From JAABYT01 sp041581935 (GTDB taxonomy: Bacteria; Pseudomonadota; Gammaproteobacteria; HK1): 16,371 bases of DNA. Shown piece after piece: positions 7,596-13,792 of the stretch. The stretch covers positions 1 through 16,371 of the forward strand of contig JBFICP010000052.1 in NCBI GenBank assembly GCA_041581935.1, in the 5' to 3' direction. The notes below the pieces were generated by a model. That model made no database searches. It had not been told where the DNA came from and saw only the letters and a program-made list of their open reading frames with translations. The translations under genes and the position numbers were made by a program. Position 1 is the first letter of the stretch. Each line of letters begins with the position of its first letter.

Positions 7596-9085
7596 CGGCG
7601 CTCCGGGAAGCCGGCGAACGTACGGATCACGTAGTCGAGCTTCGAGTCGAGCTCTTTGTTGTAGAGCTTGTTCACAGTCTCGTCAGACTTTCTCGACCAC
7701 TGCGGTGAAAGCGCCGCCAACGCCCCGGCGAGTTGCCAACGGAAAGTGAACGCTTTTCCCCCGAGCTTCTCGACCGCGGAAATCTGCCCGGGGCTCAACC
7801 ATTCGTGATCGAGATTCGGGATCTTCTCCGGGTCGATGAAGACATGACTCAGCTCCGCAAAATCACGCAATTTTCGCCCCGGCGCCTCGCCACGATAACC
7901 GGAATCCTCCACTGCATTCATGAATGCACGCGCTGATCTGAACTCTCGTCCTTTCAGGCTCGCGAGATGCGTGGTATCCACCTCGTGCTCTTCGAGCTTC
8001 GCGAGCACCGGCTCCGATAGCACATAGTGGACCTCGCGATAAACCTGTTGGCCGAACACGTTCTGCAAAAAGAACAACGCGACAAAGCAGACAGTGCCGG
8101 AAATCAACGGTGTCGTAACCCACCCACCGGCGATATTCCGCACCAGCTCCCAGTCTATATCGCCGCCCCCGCGCATTAGACCCAGTCCGACTACCGCTCC
8201 CACCACCGCCTGCGAGCTCGATACGGGAACGAGCGGAATGGTCGGCAGACCGGCGCTTGCAAGCAGATGCTCCAACCCCTGTGATGCGAACACGAAAAGC
8301 ACGATCGAGTGGGCGATAACCACGACCCAAGCCGAGACTGGTGACATGGGCAGAATACTGGCACCGACGGTCACCATGACGCGTTTGGAATAGGTGAACA
8401 CACCTACCGCGATGGCAATTGCACCGATTAGAAACAACTGCTGGATAGAAGAAAGTTTGAATAATCCCGCTACGGAGAAGCCTGTGAACGGTGAAACTTC
8501 AACGAATACCCCCATGACGTTGGCGATATTGTTTGCACCCAGACTGTACGCGCCGAAAGCGCCGGCGAAAACGAGTGCCATCCGCGTGTAGGCGTCCAAC
8601 CTCAATAGATGTAGCTTGGCGGCACTCAACACGCGCGCTACAAGCTTGAGCAGGGGAACGGCGATGAGGCCCGCGAGGATCGGACAGGCGACCCAGGTGG
8701 CAACGATCTTCAAGAGTGTCTGACTATCCGTGATAGAGTCGCTGAACAGATTCCAGCCGATTATGGCGCCAACAATGGCCTGGCTAGTGGAGACGGGCAA
8801 GCCCCACTTGGTCATGACATAGACCGTTCCGGCTGCGGATAATGCCGCCATGAATGCACCGGCAAGCGCATTGACCGACCCGAGCGCACCAAGCGTGTGG
8901 GCCGCCCCGGCACCGCTGATCACCGCCCCGAGAACGACGAAAATACTGCAAACGGTGGCCGCGGTAACGAACCGGACCATGCGCGTGCCCACCGCCGTGC
9001 CGAATACGTTGGCGGCGTCGTTCGCGCCGAGCGACCAGCCGAGCAGCAAGCCGCTTGTGAGAAAAAAAAGTACCGTCAGATCCAT
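7592..9085 (-). CDS. PiT-family inorganic phosphate permease with long C-terminal tail
   Basis: A 497-residue inner-membrane phosphate:cation symporter of the PiT (PitA/PHO4) family. Seen: the two inverted signature repeats, GANDAANVFGTAVG (20-33) and GANNIANVMG (183-192), each followed by a second signature (STSQAIVGAIIG at 99-110; SSSQAVVGAVVG at 289-300), and about ten hydrophobic helices ending near residue 344. After that, about 153 residues (345-497) are hydrophilic and charged, with no further clear membrane span. This is unusual compared with the more compact permeases, or with E. coli PitA, where I recall the hydrophilic part lies mid-protein. The gene lies 57 bp after DUF47, the usual pairing for low-affinity phosphate uptake, and overlaps the following aminotransferase start by 4 bp. 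No strong ribosome site precedes the ATG. PiT proteins also carry metal-phosphate complexes. Confidence 0.93.
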   Translation of the reverse strand: MDLTVLFFLTSGLLLGWSLGANDAANVFGTAVGTRMVRFVTAATVCSIFVVLGAVISGAGAAHTLGALGSVNALAGAFMAALSAAGTVYVMTKWGLPVSTSQAIVGAIIGWNLFSDSITDSQTLLKIVATWVACPILAGLIAVPLLKLVARVLSAAKLHLLRLDAYTRMALVFAGAFGAYSLGANNIANVMGVFVEVSPFTGFSVAGLFKLSSIQQLFLIGAIAIAVGVFTYSKRVMVTVGASILPMSPVSAWVVVIAHSIVLFVFASQGLEHLLASAGLPTIPLVPVSSSQAVVGAVVGLGLMRGGGDIDWELVRNIAGGWVTTPLISGTVCFVALFFLQNVFGQQVYREVHYVLSEPVLAKLEEHEVDTTHLASLKGREFRSARAFMNAVEDSGYRGEAPGRKLRDFAELSHVFIDPEKIPNLDHEWLSPGQISAVEKLGGKAFTFRWQLAGALAALSPQWSRKSDETVNKLYNKELDSKLDYVIRTFAGFPERR

Positions 9086-9142
9086 GCTACCGTCGGGACA
9101 GCTCGGGCGGGCAGTCGGAGGACGCCGCCCACAAAGAATCGT

Positions 9143-9808
9143 TCAAATGCGTCTTTTGATGGTATAGATCTGCAGCGCGTCAGCTACGTCTTCCGCCGCA
9201 TTCGCCAGCTCATCTATTCGCTCGACGAAGTATCGCAGATGCATCTTACGTTCGAGCGGCAGGCTGGAAGCGAAAATCGCGCGCTGCAGCCTTGTTCCGA
9301 TTTTATCCGCTTCCGTCTCCAGAAAGATTGTTTTGCTGCTGTGATCGCGTACCGCGTCGATATCCCGAAAAAATGCCCGCGCGGCGAGCACGACCGAGTC
9401 AACGCAGCTCACCACGGTTTCGGAGAGCTCTAGAAAACCGGAGTGAAACGCCTTGGGAATATCCGGTGATTGGATCGAGATACGGAACAGATCTCCCTCG
9501 TAGACGTTGACCAGATGATCCATACCTTCGAGTAAAGCCATGACATCGGCACGCAGGTCCGGAATCAGCGTTCGCGCATGGAGCTCGGCTTCGATGGTGC
9601 GGCGCAGCTCGTCTCCGCGACGCTCTATATCCGCCGCCTGAGTGAGAAACCCGTCGTACTCTTCGCTCGGACCCTGATTCAGATACACGCGCAGGGCCCG
9701 ACCAAACACCATGCCCGCCTCGGACACCTTGTCGAGAAACTCGTCGATCTGCTTCTCGAGCGAGCGGGTTCCGCTGAACAAATGTGAGGCTTTTTTCTGC
9801 AGGTACAT
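9143..9808 (-). CDS. DUF47 / PhoU-like phosphate transport regulator
   Basis: A 221-residue, all-helical protein of the DUF47 (PhoU_div, TIGR00153-type) family, which lies next to PiT permeases and is thought to modulate them. Seen: the family N-terminus with LEKQIDEFLDKVSEAGMVF (about residues 17-35), the metal-cluster-type segment DIERRGDELRRTIEAELH (about 57-74), the second-half repeat FLETEADKIGTRLQRAIF, and the conserved end HLRYFVERIDELANAAEDVAD. There is no signal peptide; it is cytoplasmic. It is 33 bp downstream of phnW and 57 bp upstream of pit. It is in the same frame as phnW, with the phnW stop separating them, so ATG 9808 is the natural start. Pairing with the permease is typical; placement directly behind phnW links phosphate export or uptake control to phosphonate metabolism. 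Confidence 0.92.
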   Translation of the reverse strand: MYLQKKASHLFSGTRSLEKQIDEFLDKVSEAGMVFGRALRVYLNQGPSEEYDGFLTQAADIERRGDELRRTIEAELHARTLIPDLRADVMALLEGMDHLVNVYEGDLFRISIQSPDIPKAFHSGFLELSETVVSCVDSVVLAARAFFRDIDAVRDHSSKTIFLETEADKIGTRLQRAIFASSLPLERKMHLRYFVERIDELANAAEDVADALQIYTIKRRI

Positions 9809-9841
9809 GTTCGCGTATTCGAACTCAAGCGTGCGAGTGCT

Positions 9842-10987
9842 TCAGACCGGGTTCGATCTGGACCGCTTCGGCCCGCACTGCGTGACGCCCATCTGAACGA
9901 GGGTTGCACGTACCGCTTCGACGGCGTCTCTCATCTGCTGTTCGCCTAGTCGCCCGATGCAGCCGATTCGAAAGCTGTCGGCGACGGTGAGCTTTCCAGG
10001 ATAAATCACGAAGCCCCGCTCTCCAAGATAATCATAGAAGGTTTGAAATACGAAAGCCGGATCGGCCGGCATATGAAACGTCACGATGATGGGCGCCTGG
10101 AGCTCATCGGGCAAGAGAGTTTCGAAGCCCAACTCGCGCATCCCGTCGACCAGAATTCTGCAGTTGCCCGCATAGCGTGCCCCGCGGCCGCGCACGCCGC
10201 CTTCGTCCTCGTGCTCCCGAAGCGCCTGATCGAGCGCTACGATGACGTGCGTGGGTGGAGTAAAGCGCCACTGCCCGTTTTTGTCCATCGACCGCCACTG
10301 GTCGTAGAGATCGAGCGTGAGCGAGGGCGCATTGCCCTCGCACTGTGCGAGCACGGACTCGCGAATGATCGCGAATCCAACGCCCGGTACACCCTCGATG
10401 CACTTGTTCGACGAGGCGGCGAGGGCATCGAATGGCAGCGTGCGTGCATCCAGTGGAATGGCCCCGAACGCACTCATGGCATCGACGATCAATTTACGTC
10501 CATGGTGCGCGGTAATTTCCGCAATTTCAGAAACCGGGTTGAGAATCCCCGATGTCGTCTCGCAGTGCACGACGAAAACGTGACTGAGCTCGCGGTCCTG
10601 CCTCAGCGCTGCATCGAGCGCGCGTGGATCATTGGGAACGTCCTCAGGCGTCTCCAAAACAGCGTAGCGGCGTTCGTAATAATCACAAATCCTCGCGATG
10701 CGCTGTCCATAGGCGCCGTTGACGAGAATCAGTGCCTTCGCGTTCCGGCCAAGCAGCGTGCCTACAGTTGCTTCGACCACGAAGGTGCCGCTGCCCTGAA
10801 GCGGAACGCAAACGTGCGTGCCATCGCCACCGGCGAGTGCGACGAGCCGATCCCGAACTTTTCGGTTGATTGCGATGAAATTTTCATCGCGGGATCCCCA
10901 GTCGTGGAGCATCGCCTGCTTCACGCTGAGCGAGGTGGTGAGTGGTCCCGGTGTGAGCAGCCACGGGTCGCGAACGTTGCCGGTCAT
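9842..10987 (-). CDS. phnW: 2-aminoethylphosphonate--pyruvate transaminase
   Basis: A 381-residue class V PLP enzyme that transfers the amino group of 2-aminoethylphosphonate to pyruvate, giving phosphonoacetaldehyde and alanine; cytoplasmic. Seen: the signature N-terminus LLTPGPLTTS (10-19), LQGSGTFVVEA (63-73) for the phosphate cup, VDAMSAFG (168-175) with the ring-binding Asp169, Schiff-base Lys195 in SSNKCIEGVPG, the WRFTPPTH block (240-247), and FVIYPGKLT near the C-terminus. These agree with Salmonella-type PhnW and separate it from serine-glyoxylate aminotransferases. The Lys position is within one residue of the family standard. It sits 30 bp behind the GDPD gene and 33 bp before DUF47, on one strand. 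No phosphonoacetaldehyde-consuming enzyme (PhnX, PhnY or PhnA) is in the window. The reaction is reversible, so a biosynthetic role is possible but less likely. Confidence 0.94.
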   Translation of the reverse strand: MTGNVRDPWLLTPGPLTTSLSVKQAMLHDWGSRDENFIAINRKVRDRLVALAGGDGTHVCVPLQGSGTFVVEATVGTLLGRNAKALILVNGAYGQRIARICDYYERRYAVLETPEDVPNDPRALDAALRQDRELSHVFVVHCETTSGILNPVSEIAEITAHHGRKLIVDAMSAFGAIPLDARTLPFDALAASSNKCIEGVPGVGFAIIRESVLAQCEGNAPSLTLDLYDQWRSMDKNGQWRFTPPTHVIVALDQALREHEDEGGVRGRGARYAGNCRILVDGMRELGFETLLPDELQAPIIVTFHMPADPAFVFQTFYDYLGERGFVIYPGKLTVADSFRIGCIGRLGEQQMRDAVEAVRATLVQMGVTQCGPKRSRSNPV

Positions 10988-11017
10988 TTCGAAAGTCTAC
11001 GGGTTCAAGGCTGGCTA

Positions 11018-11782
11018 CTATGCCGAATTGCCCGGCGGACATCCAGAAATCAGGCGCGGATCCGCGGCGAGGTCGCCGGCCGCCATGCTCTCGAGGACGA
11101 CAACGCCGCGGGCGACCAGGGCCAACGCGTGCGCGACATCGACAATCTCGTAGCTCCCCCAGCGCCACGGGCCGGGCCACAGCGATGCCGGCGCCGGCGG
11201 GAACTTACGGTGGTCACAAATCAGATAGTCGGGCGCCATGGCCTCGGCGAGGCGCCTCGCGTCGTCGTCGTAGTAATTCAGCACCCAGCCGGTGGCGATG
11301 GCGCCCTGACGCCGCGCACTCATGACGGCACGTTCGACGAACGAGATCACGACCGCGCGCTCGAGGATCGGTGCCAGAACGTCCAGAATCAGCGCCACGG
11401 TCTCGTCGACACCGTACGCCTCGGCGCTTTCGCGCTTGATCTCGACGAAAGCTCTGGCGAGGGGCCAGTCCCCGAGCAAGGTGACGATATCCGCGAGCGA
11501 CGGCAGGGGCACGCGGGAGAATCGAGTGCCGAGTCGCGCGGGCTCGTGAACGCTGACGGCGGCGAGCTCGCGGGCGCTGAAATCGGAAACATGTCCCGGA
11601 ACACCGGCGGTGCGTAAGAGGGTCGGGTCGTGAATCACCACCGGCACTGCGTCGGCGCTCAACTGAACGTCAAACTCCACCGAAGGCACTCCGGCCTGCA
11701 GGGCGGCCTCGATCCCGAGCCGAGAATTTTCCGGATACCGGCTCGACCAGCCGCGGTGAGCCAGAAGATACGGCGTGTTCAT
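11018..11782 (-). CDS. Glycerophosphodiester phosphodiesterase (cytoplasmic, UgpQ-like)
   Basis: A 254-residue GDPD TIM-barrel enzyme that cleaves glycerophosphodiesters to glycerol-3-phosphate and an alcohol, using a divalent metal. Seen: catalytic His9-Arg10 in LAHRGWS, Glu18-Asn19 in YPENS, metal ligands Glu36 and Asp38 in EFDVQLS, catalytic His51 in IHDPTLLRT, and Glu114/Lys116 in FVEIKRES. There is no signal peptide, so it acts on imported or internally generated substrates like E. coli UgpQ rather than periplasmic GlpQ. It is the first gene of the reverse-strand run, 30 bp before phnW, and divergent from the phnD-like gene across 155 bp. Its product is the substrate of the GlpD encoded at 13793. 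No strong Shine-Dalgarno precedes the ATG, so the start is likely but not proven. Confidence 0.93.
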   Translation of the reverse strand: MNTPYLLAHRGWSSRYPENSRLGIEAALQAGVPSVEFDVQLSADAVPVVIHDPTLLRTAGVPGHVSDFSARELAAVSVHEPARLGTRFSRVPLPSLADIVTLLGDWPLARAFVEIKRESAEAYGVDETVALILDVLAPILERAVVISFVERAVMSARRQGAIATGWVLNYYDDDARRLAEAMAPDYLICDHRKFPPAPASLWPGPWRWGSYEIVDVAHALALVARGVVVLESMAAGDLAADPRLISGCPPGNSA

Positions 11783-11864
11783 CGACGCTGTAAGCGACTG
11801 CGGGCTGCGGGCAACACGGCGGCGACTCTACCATATCGACACCGCTCGAATGCAGGTTCGACGG

Positions 11865-11892
11865 TTGCAGGGCCCGGACCAACTCGCATAAA
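11865..11892 (+). promoter_or_regulatory. Weak candidate sigma70-type promoter for the phnD-like gene
   Basis: TTGCAG (11865-11870) and CATAAA (11887-11892) are separated by 16 bases, in the 155-bp gap between the divergent GDPD and phnD-like genes, about 45 bases before the ATG at 11938. They match the consensus at only 3 of 6 and 4 of 6 bases. The position is plausible, but the evidence is thin. I could not find a Pho box. Confidence 0.25.
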
Positions 11893-11937
11893 TTGTCGCC
11901 CTGTTCGCGCCGTTCGGGCCGCGGGAGCTATCCACGG

Positions 11938-12909
11938 ATGAAAAGGACGAGACCCATGCCGATCACACGCTGCTCATTCATCGCCGTGCTGGCCGCCGCA
12001 CTGTCGACCATGAGCGTCGTCGCCGGAACGGCGCGTGCTCAGGATTGTCTTCACTGGGGTGACCTGGACAATTCGCTCTATTGCGATGAAAACCGCGATC
12101 TGGTGGCGGACACCCCCTCGCAGGGGTTTCGGCTCCAGGATCCCGACACCCTGGTGTTCTCGTATTCGGCGTACGATTCACTGTCCAGTGACAAGGATGT
12201 GTTCTTCGAGTTTCTGAACCATGTATCGAAAAAAACCGGCAAGCAGCTGCGGTGGTCGCAGGCAACGAGCAGCGCGAGCCAGATCAAAGCCATGCGTGCC
12301 GGAGAGATCCATCTGGCCGCCGTGGCGCCGGGGCCGACGGTGTACGCCGTCAACCTGGCCGGCTACGTGCCTATCGCGGTGATGTGCAAGGATGACGACA
12401 CCTTCGGCTATCAGGTGCAGGTCATCACCAAAAAGGATTCCGACTTCAGGTCCTTCGGTGACCTCAAGGGCCGGAAGGTCGCGCAGACGAGCGCCCTCGC
12501 CAATATCGGCGAGCCCCCCGCCGAAGGCTACCAGTCGGTCTATTCCGGATCCCAGAACAATTCCATCGGCGGGGTTACCAAGGGCACCTTCGATGCCGCC
12601 TTCGTCGATTCGAATGTGCTCGAACGAGCGCAAAATCACGGCTTGAGCGGCGCGCGTGATGCACGGGTAATCTGGTCGTCACGATCATATCCCTCGACGT
12701 CGTTCGGCATTGCCCACAATCTGACCCCCGAGCTGCAGCGAACATTGCACGATGCCTTTTTGACGTTCGACTGGGAGGGCAGCGCACTCGCCCGGGAATT
12801 CGGCACCGAGGGCGAGAAATTCTGCACAATCAGCTATGCAGACACCTGGCAACCCATCCGGCGCCTGCAAAAGGAGAACGGCGTCGTCTACAGCATCAAG
12901 GATCTGTAG
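11938..12909 (+). CDS. PhnD-like periplasmic substrate-binding protein (phosphate/phosphite/phosphonate ABC family)
   Basis: A 323-residue exported binding protein. Residues 1-34 form a signal peptide: positive MKRTR, a hydrophobic core FIAVLAAALSTMSVVAG, and cleavage after TARA. The mature part has the PhnD/periplasmic-binding-like II pattern: LVFSYSAYD (72-80), then KKTGKQLRW, then IKAMRAGEIHLAAVAPGP (116-133), then FRSFGDLKGRKVA (170-182), and FDAAFVDSNV (218-227). The usual STSG-type phosphonate-binding loop after the DLKG motif reads QTSALANIGEPP here, so ligand specificity may differ. Start choice: GGGAG at 11923-11927 serves ATG 11938, while AAGGA at 11943-11947 serves the in-frame ATG 11956 at ideal spacing; either leaves a working signal peptide. 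No permease or ATPase gene is adjacent. The binding-protein call is secure; a phosphonate ligand is inferred from family and neighbours. Confidence 0.82.
   Translation: MKRTRPMPITRCSFIAVLAAALSTMSVVAGTARAQDCLHWGDLDNSLYCDENRDLVADTPSQGFRLQDPDTLVFSYSAYDSLSSDKDVFFEFLNHVSKKTGKQLRWSQATSSASQIKAMRAGEIHLAAVAPGPTVYAVNLAGYVPIAVMCKDDDTFGYQVQVITKKDSDFRSFGDLKGRKVAQTSALANIGEPPAEGYQSVYSGSQNNSIGGVTKGTFDAAFVDSNVLERAQNHGLSGARDARVIWSSRSYPSTSFGIAHNLTPELQRTLHDAFLTFDWEGSALAREFGTEGEKFCTISYADTWQPIRRLQKENGVVYSIKDL
11943..11947 (+). promoter_or_regulatory. Alternative ribosome binding site (start at 11956)
   Basis: AAGGA lies 8 bases before an in-frame ATG at 11956, which would shorten the signal peptide n-region by six residues. 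It competes with GGGAG at 11923-11927, which lies 10 bases before ATG 11938. Which start is used affects only the signal peptide. Confidence 0.4.
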
Positions 12910-12938
12910 ATCTCCCCTTGCGCAGCAACATGTCGGAC

Positions 12939-12956
12939 GGTGTGACTCATCACACC
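12939..12956. terminator. Hairpin between convergent phnD-like and HAD genes
   Basis: GGTGTGA (12939-12945), loop CTCA, TCACACC (12950-12956): a perfect 7-bp stem with a 4-base loop. It lies 30 bases after the phnD-like stop, and its right arm contains the HAD gene's stop codon. The position between two converging genes suits termination. There is no T-run, so intrinsic termination would be weak. Confidence 0.4.
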
Positions 12957-13756
12957 CCTCGGTCGCGCGCGGCGAGCAACGCATCGGCGAGCTCGCTGAA
13001 GCCTTCACCGCAGCGGGCGTTACATACATACGTGGGGTTCTCCGCAACGCTCTCTTGGAATTCCAGTATGTTCGCGACTCCGACCGAGTGCGGAAAGAAC
13101 GCAAACATGGGAGCATCATTCGGAGAGTCGCCGACAAACACGAACCGCTCCCTGTCGACTTCCAGATCGATACCGAAACACTCGCGCATCAGAATTTTCG
13201 TCATCGTCAGCTTGTCGTAGTTCCCGAACCAACCATTGACATGAATAGAACTGATTTTCGCGGTTGCGCCGGCGCCTTCGAAGAGTCCAACAATGCGAGC
13301 GACCTCCGAATCGGCCAAGCGTTGGACATCCTCGCAATAATCGATGGCAAGATCGGTTTCGCGGTAATGCTGATCGGACGCAATGGCGCTGCCCGGCACT
13401 TCCCGGAGAATATTTCGTCCAACGTGCGCGAGGCGCGCTCTCGCCTCGGCGCGTTCACTTTCACTCGCGAGAAATCGCCGCTGCATTCGCCGCCGCACGC
13501 GATCGTAGCGAAAATAAAAGGCACCGTTCTCTCCGACGACGCCGTCCACGGGCCACATTCGAGCGATGTGATCGCACCATCCTGCCGGCCGGCCGGTTAT
13601 CGGCACCGTGATAACGTCCGAAGTCTTCAAGCGTTCCAACGCGCCAAAGGCCGCTGCCGTCAGGCGGCCGCCGCTCGTGAATGTGTCGTCGATGTCGAAA
13701 AAAACGCCGAGGACGTCACGGCGAGCCGCGGCGCTGAATTCATCGAGCGGTTTCAT
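12950..13756 (-). CDS. HAD superfamily IIB (Cof-like) phosphatase
   Basis: A 268-residue haloacid-dehalogenase phosphohydrolase. Seen: motif I FFDIDDTFT with nucleophile Asp21 and acid/base Asp23, motif II VPITGRPAGW (Thr54), a C2B-type cap of roughly residues 83-175 between motifs II and III, motif III lysine in NYDKLTMTK (Lys182 or Lys187), and motif IV GDSPND (209-214) with magnesium-binding acids. This is the subfamily of sugar-phosphate phosphatases (Cof, sucrose-phosphate and mannosyl-3-phosphoglycerate phosphatases). It is not PhnX: phosphonoacetaldehyde hydrolase has DWAGT in motif I and a cap lysine in a C1 cap. There is no signal peptide. It is convergent with the phnD-like gene and divergent from glpD with only 36 bp between starts. 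The substrate is unknown. Confidence 0.88.
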   Translation of the reverse strand: MKPLDEFSAAARRDVLGVFFDIDDTFTSGGRLTAAAFGALERLKTSDVITVPITGRPAGWCDHIARMWPVDGVVGENGAFYFRYDRVRRRMQRRFLASESERAEARARLAHVGRNILREVPGSAIASDQHYRETDLAIDYCEDVQRLADSEVARIVGLFEGAGATAKISSIHVNGWFGNYDKLTMTKILMRECFGIDLEVDRERFVFVGDSPNDAPMFAFFPHSVGVANILEFQESVAENPTYVCNARCGEGFSELADALLAARDRGV

Positions 13757-13792
13757 TGCGTTACACCGCCCATACCGTTTTTCAACTGATCC

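Noticed and set aside
10043..11617. Long open frame (524 codons) on the plus strand, antisense to phnW and the GDPD gene
   Set aside because: It encodes an Arg/His/Glu-rich low-complexity protein with no motif, typical of antisense frames in GC-rich genes, while both opposite-strand genes show clear catalytic motifs.
11789..11812. CTGTAAG and CTGCGGG half-sites as a Pho box upstream of the GDPD gene
   Set aside because: The matches to the CTGTCAT direct-repeat consensus are poor and the spacing is only roughly right; not enough to claim PhoB binding.
12950..13756. HAD protein as phosphonoacetaldehyde hydrolase (PhnX)
   Set aside because: Motif I is DIDDT rather than DWAGT, and the cap is inserted between motifs II and III (C2 type), whereas PhnX has a C1 cap with a Schiff-base lysine.
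12836..13789. Plus-strand open frame of 317 codons over the HAD gene
   Set aside because: It is antisense to a well-supported HAD-IIB phosphatase, overlaps the end of the phnD-like gene, and shows no recognisable domain.
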